Assembly: GCA_963970005.1 (NCBI GenBank)
Contig: CAXAMN010025628.1
Coordinates: forward strand, 578,919 to 642,918
Length of the DNA stretch: 64,000 nt
Source of the DNA: Durusdinium trenchii
Lineage: Eukaryota > Sar > Dinophyceae > Suessiales > Symbiodiniaceae
Reading direction: 5' to 3'
Part shown: piece by piece, positions 43,050-51,900 of the stretch
How the letters are laid out: every line of letters begins with the position of its first letter
How positions within the stretch are numbered: position 1 is the first letter of the stretch
Notes under the pieces: generated by a model
Seen by the model: only the letters and a program-made list of their open reading frames with translations
Databases searched by the model: none
Told to the model about the DNA's origin: nothing
Position numbers and translations under genes: made by a program

Positions 43050-46000
43050 GAACCGAGGCGGACCGGAAGGTCACAGCCGATTGGCCGTACGCTCAACTAT
43101 CCCGAGTACGAGCGGGTGTCGAGCGGTTGATTGAGTTGCGAGCCCGTTCCGACGTAGCCGAATTAGTGGTTGTCGGAAACGCCCCGGCAGAGGACTACGA
43201 CTTGCCGAAAGCATACAACCGGCATCTCGGGGAGCACTACGGATACCTGATATCGAGAGGTGTTCCGTGTGTGGATCCAAGCACGATGACGAACCAGGTC
43301 TTCTACCACGATCAATTCCACATGATCGAGTGCTACCAGTCCCTCAAATGGGGCGTCGCCGTCTACTCCGGCATTGCTACCAGTGCATTTCGGACCTTCC
43401 AAGTGATGCAGTACAAGGACGAGATTGAACCGTTGACAATCCTGAACGCCGGTGAGGGCGAGGGAGATTTGCAGTTGATGGAGTTCATGTTCAGGTACCC
43501 TACCATCTCGGAGGTTCGAGCTGCTGCTGACTTGATGCTTGCCGGAAGGCGAGCCGTGGATCAAATCGAATTGAGCCCGGCCGACATTGTGGACGCAGTT
43601 GACCAAGAGATAATGAATTGGTTGCTGCAAGAGGAAGAGACGGATGTCGTGCGCCTGAAAGATACCAGCCACGTGCTGGCACAGGAGATGGCCCCAGATG
43701 ACCTGTTGCGATTGCCCATCGACGCAGAAGAATTGGACGAAAGTGAGCACGATGAGAGGCATCGCATCATTATGAAAGAGCTGTACCCAGACTTGCCAAC
43801 TCCCATGGGGGGCCAAGAACTTGTGGAAGAGTTCCCATGGGAAGTCCCAGACGAAGGAGATACGCTCGACTTCGATGAGTGGGAACGGGCCCTCGAGGAG
43901 AAAAAGAAGAATCCGGATGCCAGCTCATTCATCCCGCCAGTTGAGGTGCCGCTTCCGCCACCGAAGACTGAGGAAGAAAAGGCAGATGATGAAGCCTTTG
44001 CTGATGTTCGCACCGAAAAGTCCTATGTGATCGTTGAGCATCCTGAAGAGGAACAACCAGACTGGGACGATGATGATGCGGACTCGGCGGTATTCAAGTC
44101 TGCGGGGGGTTCAGAGACGGGCGAGACCGATAAGCCCGAACCCATGGAGGTCGACGAAAAGGCCCAAGGGGAGCAGAAGAAGGCGGATGAAGAAGCCGCT
44201 CCCGGAGGCCAAAATGACGTCGATCAACCAGCTGAGGAGTCCCAGGGCGGAGAAGCCAAGGAGACTCCGGGCCAGGCTAGTGAAGAGAAGACTCAAACTG
44301 ATGATGCCCAGCCCATGGAGATCGACCTGACTGGTGAGGATGACGCGGAGAAGGGAAAGCCGAAGAAGAAGCCCTCTGCCACGAAGCCCCAGAAGCCAAG
44401 CGTGCCGGAAGGTTCGCCGAAGCCAGAACTCACAGAGCTAGAAAAGGTCGCTGCTGAGGCCAAAGCTCACTACGAGGAACTGAGCTACATCGACGAGAAA
44501 ACCGGCCGAATCGTGGTGAAAGGGGAACAGGAAGAGCGGGACGCTCGATTCAAGAAGTGGAAAGAAGCAGAGCGGCTTGCTATTCGGCCCAAGGCGCAGC
44601 CGAAGCAGGTGAGGCGTCCTAATCTGGAACCCACCTTGCGGGCAATCGACACCGAAGATCCCAGTAAGGATCTCGAATTTGCCCAGCTTCCGGGACAAGA
44701 GGTGTGGCTCGGTCCCGAGCACCTTCGCCAAATCCCGCGCCGGGATGTTGAGTGGGGCCGTTTTAGGTGGATCTCCCAAGAGCTCACATCCCACCTCCGC
44801 GGCCATAAGGAACTGAAAGGGTTCGATACGCCTGACTTCGAGGAGGACGGCAGTAAGCCCTGGAAGCCGCTCATGGAATGCCTCCAGAAACGCATTAACC
44901 AACGCAGGGAATGGGAGGTGCTTCTGGTGATCAAGAATTCGGAAGACGAAAGATTCGAGTTAAAGACCCGCCTGCCAGGCAATACTGTGGGAGCGACCTG
45001 GAAAGGTCTGCCGTACGAACCAGTCGGTATCAAGGCGGTGCAAGGCCACAACCGGTGGGTCACTGACCGGTTGGGACACGCCAACTTCATTAAGCGTGTC
45101 TATTCCCTTGACCCCGACTATGTACCGAAAATGGTCGATGAGGGCAAGCTTCCACGGATGAACATGGTGCCTGACCTGGAGTATCTGTCGTCACTACCAA
45201 GGGTCCTATACCACTCGTGCGACCGCGCAGCTATGGAGGGAATCATCACCTCTGGTCTCATCCCTGGTGGTTTTCCAAAGAAGACGGGCCGAGCTCACAA
45301 TTATTTCACGACCTGCCCGCCATGGAAGGCCCAGATGAGAAAGCTTGCGGGAACGCGAGCCGGACAACCCATTTACCTAGCATTCGACACAGAGCTTGTG
45401 ATGCAGCACGGTTGTCGGGTCTTCGCGACACGGAAAAGCATCCTCTGTTTGGACTGGGTTCCGAATTCCGCACTGATGTACGCGTACGATGCCCGGAACA
45501 ACCAATTTGTTTGGTTCAACAGGGCGTACGCCAAGATGCGACAGATGTACCATGAAGAAATGAAGAGCCATTCCACTGACGATCCACAGTTCCGACTGAG
45601 CAAGCTGGCTGAAGCCCGAAACTACATGCTGAACAATGCCCGCCAGAATCAGCAGCACGTCAAGGTGGGCCAGATCAACCTGATGCGAGGCGCAGTCAAG
45701 ATGACGGGCATTACCGATGAGGTTGCCCTGACTCAGAGCCAAGCGTCCCGGGAGGGTCCGCCGCCAGAGCTTACCGGCTTTATGCTGGGACAAGTGTGCA
45801 TTATCATCAATGAGGAGATGTCTGGCTGGGCAGGAAAGGGCAAATCGAAGGGCAAGTCCAAGGGCAAGAAGGGCAAGGGCAAAGGAAAGTTTCGCGACAT
45901 CACGGACGAAGATCTGATGGCGAATGAGATTGTCCAGATCCCCAAGCGGGTGTGCCCATCACCCTTGTGTGCGACGAAGCACTTTGATGGCCAGCGCAAA

Positions 46001-47104
46001 TGCGACTATTGTCGCCAAGACTTGCAGGTCTGGTCCGACGCCCGTTCGGCCAGTGAACTTGCCCGGATGGAAGAGACGGCCAACCTCAATGAGTCCGTCG
46101 TCGCTTTGGATCAGCTTTCAACAAGATCCTTTCGCAAGGCGAACGTCGTCAAAGACACATCCAAGGGCGAACAGCAGCGCGGCGCCAAATCGGCGTTCGG
46201 CCTAGTCAAGAGACTGGCCGTCAACTACGTCAGGAAGGCGAAGCAGCTGGGATTGCCCGGACCGACGAAGCGACTGGAGGTTGACCCGTTGTTTGCCTAT
46301 AACTGTGCAACAACGCAGCTCACGTCAGGGTCACTCACCTTTCTTCACCGACTTGCACGAGCGATCTTTGCCAACCCTGGACGAAGCGCTCTCGAGCGGA
46401 AGAGGGCCCTTGACGACCAAGAGAGGGAGCACCACTCCAAGTTGTGCTTTATCCCCACTATTGCCAGGGACCCGAACGATGCCATGTCGATCGAAGACGA
46501 ATCGTTCGTATGTCATCACAATCGTTTCTTCAATTTGAAGCAGTTTTCGATGTGGTGCTCGCTGGCCCGCACACGCAACGAACCCGTTGTTGCTGTGGAG
46601 GGATGGGGAAGCCTGGAGTGCGTGCCGGAAGGCGACGCCGTGCAGATCCTGAGCGATTTAGTGGAGTTTGCTGAACGCAATTGGGCTCGAGCCTGCGAGG
46701 GAACCGAGTACTCCGACACGACGATCTTTTCAGGACGGTTTCCAGAGGTGAAGCTCACCGAGCGGCGATCCACTGCAAAGGAAAGCACGAAGACGGCCTT
46801 CGATCCTCGCTCAAAAGGAGTCGGGAAAGACGCCAAGCTCTGCTACGAGTGCGGCTCACCCGACCATCGTGCCCGCGACTGCCCAGAAGCAAAGGGTCGC
46901 AACAAGGGCAAGGGCAAAGGCAAGGGGAAGAGCCAGTATCAAGGAGGCTGGCAAAGCAGCTGGAACCAAGGATGGGGAGGTTCCTGGGGCTCCGGTTCGT
47001 GGGATTGGAACCGCTCCGGGCGATCCTCATGGCAGAGTGAGGCTGCCTCGTCATCTTCCTCCGACTGGTGGTCCTCGTCCAAGGGAGGCTGGTGGAACCG
47101 CTGA
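43010..47104 (+). CDS. SGNH hydrolase end, Tpt1/KptA-like domain, zinc ribbon, CCHC knuckle
   Basis: The frame takes over the SGNH domain (VVVGNAPAEDY; Asp and His of DxxH at 43310 and 43319), completing a Ser-Asn-Asp/His set. Acidic low-complexity sequence follows (about 43700-44430). A Tpt1/KptA-like RNA 2'-phosphotransferase domain follows (44760-45495). This enzyme family removes the 2'-phosphate left at RNA ligation junctions, using NAD+. Next come a Gly/Lys run, a zinc ribbon (CPSPLC then CDYC, about 45950-46015), helical sequence, a CCHC knuckle CYECGSPDHRARDC (46841-46882), and a Gly/Ser/Trp-rich tail ending at 47104. At 1,325 codons from the first possible start it is the longest intact part of the element. 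In a normal copia the coding region ends with RNase H, so all of this is additional. Confidence 0.88.
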   Translation, partial: YAGCKWINQKRFLRTEADRKVTADWPYAQLSRVRAGVERLIELRARSDVAELVVVGNAPAEDYDLPKAYNRHLGEHYGYLISRGVPCVDPSTMTNQVFYHDQFHMIECYQSLKWGVAVYSGIATSAFRTFQVMQYKDEIEPLTILNAGEGEGDLQLMEFMFRYPTISEVRAAADLMLAGRRAVDQIELSPADIVDAVDQEIMNWLLQEEETDVVRLKDTSHVLAQEMAPDDLLRLPIDAEELDESEHDERHRIIMKELYPDLPTPMGGQELVEEFPWEVPDEGDTLDFDEWERALEEKKKNPDASSFIPPVEVPLPPPKTEEEKADDEAFADVRTEKSYVIVEHPEEEQPDWDDDDADSAVFKSAGGSETGETDKPEPMEVDEKAQGEQKKADEEAAPGGQNDVDQPAEESQGGEAKETPGQASEEKTQTDDAQPMEIDLTGEDDAEKGKPKKKPSATKPQKPSVPEGSPKPELTELEKVAAEAKAHYEELSYIDEKTGRIVVKGEQEERDARFKKWKEAERLAIRPKAQPKQVRRPNLEPTLRAIDTEDPSKDLEFAQLPGQEVWLGPEHLRQIPRRDVEWGRFRWISQELTSHLRGHKELKGFDTPDFEEDGSKPWKPLMECLQKRINQRREWEVLLVIKNSEDERFELKTRLPGNTVGATWKGLPYEPVGIKAVQGHNRWVTDRLGHANFIKRVYSLDPDYVPKMVDEGKLPRMNMVPDLEYLSSLPRVLYHSCDRAAMEGIITSGLIPGGFPKKTGRAHNYFTTCPPWKAQMRKLAGTRAGQPIYLAFDTELVMQHGCRVFATRKSILCLDWVPNSALMYAYDARNNQFVWFNRAYAKMRQMYHEEMKSHSTDDPQFRLSKLAEARNYMLNNARQNQQHVKVGQINLMRGAVKMTGITDEVALTQSQASREGPPPELTGFMLGQVCIIINEEMSGWAGKGKSKGKSKGKKGKGKGKFRDITDEDLMANEIVQIPKRVCPSPLCATKHFDGQRKCDYCRQDLQVWSDARSASELARMEETANLNESVVALDQLSTRSFRKANVVKDTSKGEQQRGAKSAFGLVKRLAVNYVRKAKQLGLPGPTKRLEVDPLFAYNCATTQLTSGSLTFLHRLARAIFANPGRSALERKRALDDQEREHHSKLCFIPTIARDPNDAMSIEDESFVCHHNRFFNLKQFSMWCSLARTRNEPVVAVEGWGSLECVPEGDAVQILSDLVEFAERNWARACEGTEYSDTTIFSGRFPEVKLTERRSTAKESTKTAFDPRSKGVGKDAKLCYECGSPDHRARDCPEAKGRNKGKGKGKGKSQYQGGWQSSWNQGWGGSWGSGSWDWNRSGRSSWQSEAASSSSSDWWSSSKGGWWNR
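44760..45495 (+). other. RNA 2'-phosphotransferase (Tpt1/KptA-like) domain
   Basis: The N-terminal lobe matches the family pattern: ISQELTSHLRGH (family LRH), SEDERFEL (family KxRFEL) and VGIKAVQGHN (family IRAxQGHS). The C-terminal lobe has VLYHSCDRAAMEGIITSGL (family LYHGT...I...GL), RAHNYFTTC, then IYLAFDTELVMQHGCRVF and SALMYAYD. The Arg of IRAxQGHS is Lys here, and a Gly separates Arg and His of LRH, so activity may be altered. Confidence 0.75.
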
Positions 47105-47660
47105 AGAGCCATGAAGAAAAGGGAGAAAGAAGCAGAGAACATCGTCTCGCCATGCGGACCGGAAGGTCACGCCGGAAAAAATTCGTTGGTGTGATACCTT
47201 CAAGGTCCCTATGAAGCGGGCGGGAACGCTCTGCCGTAAACCCTTCAATCAGCTCATTTTGCATTTAATTCAATGGTTTGTGCAGTCTGTGTACGCTTTT
47301 CTCGAGCATGGAACGGTAAGAGTTCCCAGTGAGACGAGCGTGCCGGAAGGCATAGCCGTTGTCCTAGTGAGAAACCTCATTGCTTATCGCAATTTTTGAG
47401 GTCAATTGCCATAGCTGCTCAGGCGAAGTCTTGTCGCATGCTCCGCGTCAGTGAAAAGGGATCGATTGCCTCAATCATGCTTTCGTCTTGCATCGTTAAG
47501 TAGGAGTTTGATTGCATTCGTGCCGACATGCATTACTCGCAAGCAGTAGTTCGAGGGTCGTAGTGCGGTTTGATTTCATCGCCGCCTGAGGTTGATACGT
47601 GGACACTGAATGACTTCCTCTTCGGTGCACCGCGGCAAAGCCGCTTCGCGCCGCGGGGGG
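47105..47660 (+). other. 3' untranslated part of the retrotransposon
   Basis: No coding frame follows the stop at 47104. The region holds two GGAA-hairpin modules (47154 and 47338). It ends in CCGCGGGGGG directly before the right LTR, a short purine run in the position of the polypurine tract that primes plus-strand synthesis. Confidence 0.6.
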
Positions 47661-47768
47661 TGTTTTTACTAAGTGTTCCACGTATTCTATGTACTATATA
47701 CCTCTCGACCATCGATCTTTGGCTCAAGTGAAAAGGTGGGCGATATTGGCTGGTTTCCTGTAAACATA
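47661..47768 (+). repeat. Right LTR (108 bp)
   Basis: Same sequence as 32087-32194, with the spliced-leader-like TTTGGCTCAAG at 47718-47728. Confidence 0.93.
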
Positions 47769-47773
47769 CAAAC
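47769..47773. repeat. Target site duplication CAAAC, right copy
   Basis: Matches 32082-32086. Confidence 0.85.
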
Positions 47774-48985
47774 CAAGCACCCACACATGCTGGATTGGTG
47801 CATCAATACCGGACTCATGCTTTTAAGATGACCTTGACAGCTCGAAATCTGGTCACGGGAGCCTTTGGAGCCACCTAGTCACTAGGTCGCGCATGATCCA
47901 ACAGAGGTCAGTATACCCTGCAACAATGGAAGTGGACAACCCCCTCCTGGTAGAGGATGGTAGAGGAACATAGTCTTCCAAGGGACCACTGTCCACTTCC
48001 ATGATTGTTTCAGGGAGTGTAATAAACAAACATCACATAGATCCGGTGTTCTCCGTGCGGCGTGCACGGGCCAATGCCTACCAATGCCTTAACTTGGGAC
48101 CGAGCCTGGAGTGTTCGGCCGATCCGGTCCGCCGAAGCTCGTACTTTCCGCAGTACTTCGCGGAGAGAAAGAACAGTGGCATAGGTTGGTTTGTCGCAGG
48201 ATGGATTGGATGTCATTCCTCGTGGTACCTTCGTATCTCTTGATGCTCGTCCCGACCTGGAACCGGGTTTCGAGCCGGGGTGGAGAGGGGGCAACACCGG
48301 GCGTGCCACGGTGGCACACGATCCATCGAGTGCATCATGGGTAACCTTATAGTCATACAACGTGACCTGCGTCCTCCGATACATTTTGCTGTAAAACATT
48401 TTTTTCAATCCATGCTGGAATATGTTTGACCTATTGTTCAATTTGGTTTAAAACAGTTTCCCGCACACCTCTTGCCTATAGGTGTTGGGATATTTGTCAC
48501 AAGTCAGTGCCCTGGTGTTGCTATTTTCATGGTAGTATCAAAAAATCAACTACCTGAACCCTCCGTCGTAGCAGAAAAAAGTGACAGAAAAAAAACTGCA
48601 CATCATCAAACAAGTGTTCATGCCTTGAAAAAGCGTACCACTGGAAAGTCAGATGTAGCTTCATTCCACCTTATGTGGTCTTCAAGTCCATTCCCCTGCC
48701 ACATGCTGGCACCCATCCCATGCACACACAACACACGCTCACACAGTACGAAGCGGCAGCCAGCAACCCCTTTCTTTGATCATCAGTATCAACATAAAAT
48801 ATGTACAGTAAGTAAAATAAAGGAGTTCTCATAAAAGATAGTGTTTTCAAGACTTGTGGTGTTTTCGGTTCGGTGTTAACTTGTGTGTGTTAATCTGTGA
48901 TGGAAGCCGCTATCAATTTTTGACTTCGCAGGATGTTGCTAGTCTCAAAAACGCTCATTCTGAGCCAGCGATCATGGCTAAATCT
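47774..48985. other. Intergenic, no gene supported
   Basis: Frames on both strands are open for up to 143 codons around 48010-48440 because of GC-rich sequence, but they are Arg/Ser/Pro-rich without motifs. The stretch lies between the retrotransposon and the 3' end of a minus-strand gene. Confidence 0.4.
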
Positions 48986-48987
48986 AA

Positions 48988-51900
48988 TCACTGTCCATTG
49001 TAATCATGAACAAAGCCCGCATCCCGGGCTTTCACAAGGGACCACAAGGTAGTGCCATCAGGGGCGGTGAATTTTGCATAGGTTCCACCTGCACCTTTGG
49101 TGCCTGGGTTGCGGACAAACTTTTGAAGCTTCCATCCATCATCAAAGGCAGTATCTAGAACCAAAGTAGAGCTTGCCCGCTGTGTAGGTTTCCTCGGTTT
49201 CCCACGTCCTGTTGCCGTTGAAGGTTTTTTCCGAGGTGTTGGTGTTGTAGGAGCTGAAGCTGGTTTCCGTTTGACTTCGATGTCCTTTTCCTCCTCCGCC
49301 TCCTCCTGTGCCACTTCTGGATCACTGGTCCTTTCCTCCTCCTCTGGTTCTTCATGGTCCAAATTGGCATCGGTAGCAGTAGCATCAGCAATGTTTCCGC
49401 CATCATTTCCATCAGAAGTCTCCCTCTTCCTCGTTTTTCTAGCTGGAGACTTGGACACCGAAGGCCTCTTCATAATGGGTGTTGGTTCAGGCTCCTCCTT
49501 CACTTTAGCAGCAGGTCTCTTCAGCACAGGTGCTCCTGAGCATGGAGCTTGCAAGGTTAATCATGTTAATGCTTTTTTTTTGGGTGGGCTGTATTGGGGT
49601 GTATCCCATGAACTTGTAATGAGATTGTTTTTTTTCAGGGACAGGATTAATGAATATCGAATATCATTAGACAAAACAACAATTCCCACACTCTGCAAAC
49701 AAAAGTCTTCCACTATCTCGCCCCCTGCCACGCCCTCGTTCCCGACCTTTTCCACGACCACGACCTCTCCCTGGAGGGGTAGTTTCTTGTGATTGTCCTC
49801 GCTGTGGTGTTGCCTCAAAAACATCCCCACCTCCACCCTGACTCTCATGGGTTGCCACAGCCCTTGGTGGTGAAGGCCCTGGTGCTTGTGTTCCCTGGGC
49901 ATGGAGAGCAGCGCTGCGCAAAATATGATTCTGAATGTCAAAGGACATCAGCGGCGGAGTCCAGACTTAACCAACTTGCTTGAGCCATGTGTAAAAAATG
50001 AAACTTAAAAGTCAAATGGGGAGATCAGGCCATAAAAGTGTATGAAAGTTGATGACACCTTTGCGCCACGAGCGACTGCCAAATGAAAGAGTTGCACAAC
50101 AATGCACCTACTCTTTTCCCAAAAAGAGCGACAAAAGTGGCACACCTATCAAATTGCTGAGAGCTCTTCTGCTACTTGTTCCAGCAGCTTCAGGGCTTTA
50201 GACAGCAACTGCTGCACATTAAAACTGTCAGAGCTACAAGTCACTTGAAGGTGTTTCACCTCTTGGATGGACTTGTCCAAAATGTCTTCAATGTGCTCTC
50301 GGCTGTTTCCAACCACATCTTTGAGTTCGCGAGTAGGCTGTGCAGGTCCAACAACATCTCGACCATGGTGAATCCATGTTGCGATCTCTGAGCCGTCGTA
50401 ACCTCCGTTCATGGAAGCGTAGAAAGTCATGTTCCGAAGTACTGTGAGCAACTGGACCATGCTCAACAGAACATCCATGTTCTCGGGTGTCTCATTGAAG
50501 AGGGGCAAACACTGAAGCCTGATCAGCGTTTCTCTGAGGCATTCATGACCAAAATCGCCCTTCTCATTCAAGACAGACATGCCCAGGATAATCTCCAGGC
50601 CTTGCCACACCTTCAAGACCTCCTCGTAAGTCAGCGCCATTCTGAGAATCAAGGTAGTTTCCGACTGACTGAAACAAGGAATCTCAAATTGAGCCGGTTT
50701 GACACACAAAACAGAACAGGTACACACTGCTCTCAACTCTCACTATACAAATTATACAATAGAGTAGTTGAAGAGATGCTCCTCCTTGCCAAAGCTTTGC
50801 TGAGAAGAATTGAGTGTCTCGTTTCTGTTGTTTTCTTGCGCGGTGTTGCCTCATCAAAATGGCAAAGTTGTATAAAGCTACCTACCATTGGGATGATGCT
50901 AGCATCTTCTCACTCCCCTTGAAGCAAAGCCATAAAACCTACAAGGATACGTTCATTGAATGATCATCATAGATCAACTAGTATTTCGACTAGGATGACT
51001 AGGATTTCTTTCAGGACTGTGGCTTCCTATCAGAGAAGTCTAGCGCCCAATGAGCTCCATGCTATTGCCAAATCAGCATATGCCGCAGTGCACTCAGGTG
51101 AATACAGCTCAAACAGAAAATCCGAAATTGGATAAATGACAAACCTGTGATAAGCAATTCCTAGCCCTGTCAAACAACCGACCCTGAAGCCCTGAAGCAC
51201 TGTTATGCAAACATGCTGAAGCCCGCCTCAAACAAACAGGTGTGGCAAGGTGCCGAGATTCATCAAACAAACCATTCTATGTTCAAAAACTGTTCCAAAA
51301 GATTCTAATCATCCCCAACCAGGTAAACAAAATTAGTAAACAGACATTTCTAGCATGCCAACCCCCTATTTGATTTGTTGAGGCTGTCCGCGCTTGAGGC
51401 TAATCCTGGCCTTTGTAATTACGTATGGCCGCTGGACTTTAAAAGAGGCTCCAATCCTTTCATATCGGAACCTAAAAATCGACTGCAGTTGACCCATCTC
51501 ATTGATTTTGCCCACCATCTTCGCAAAAATGTTCTTGCAGGTGACCTTCTCCTGAACCAAGCACTTGAATCGCATCTTGGATTTGTAGGTGATCTCAAAA
51601 CCATCCATCCCGGTCTCAAGGCTGCTGTCCGCTTTCCTGGTCACATTCATGTAGGAGACCAGATGTTGAGTGAGATGCTTCTGCTGCTCCGCTAAGACAA
51701 GCATTTTGAAGAAGGTGATGACTGACACACCACTCCCATCTGCTTTGAAAGATGCCTCGTCGAGTTGGACCAGAGAGCGATCCCCTTCAGGGAGATGGAA
51801 GTCGATGCCTTCCTCTCCTTCTGCTGGCACATACTGCCCTGTCCCAAAGCCTCCGAGTTGTGAATGCTTTGGGATGGACCGATCTTGAGAAGACATCAGC

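Larger units (their letters stand above)
35527..47358 (+). repeat. Dispersed GGAA-loop hairpin modules (at least 13 copies)
   Basis: A module of about 21 nt with the form GC-N5-GGAA-N6-GC-CG occurs on the plus strand at 35527, 35578, 37384, 38578, 40180, 42688, 43058, 43537, 44400, 45343, 46620, 47154 and 47338 (start positions), with a weaker copy at 32903. The bases flanking GGAA pair with each other and vary together. Examples are GACC/GGTC (35578, 43058, 47154), TGCC/GGCA (47338), GCTTGCC/GGCGAGC (43537) and GCTTGCG/CGCGAGC (45343). In coding parts GGAA falls in all three codon phases. Confidence 0.8.
32087..47768 (+). mobile_element. Composite Ty1/copia-type LTR retrotransposon, 15.68 kb
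   Basis: The element is bounded by two 108-bp direct repeats that I read as identical, begins with TG, and is flanked by a CAAAC duplication. In order it encodes a coiled-coil and Gly/Pro-rich leader, a copia gag domain, CCCH finger, aspartic protease (DTG), HHCC and DDE integrase, YVDD reverse transcriptase, and RNase H. These are followed by a methyltransferase-like domain, an SGNH-type hydrolase, a Tpt1/KptA-like domain, a zinc ribbon, and a CCHC knuckle. Protease, integrase, reverse transcriptase, RNase H is the Ty1/copia order; everything after RNase H is additional. The LTRs are very short for an element this size. This copy is disabled by several frameshifts and by a 1,468-bp DNA transposon inserted at 40374, although the last 1,325 codons are intact. 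Identical LTRs suggest a recent insertion, but 108 bp gives weak dating. Confidence 0.95.

Noticed and set aside
36411-44902. Many minus-strand frames of 60-200 codons within the retrotransposon
   Set aside because: They mirror real coding sequence and lack motifs.
29652-48018. Shared TTCAGGGAGTGTAA at about 29664 and 48008
   Set aside because: A single 14-mer without extended similarity; too little to call a repeat family.
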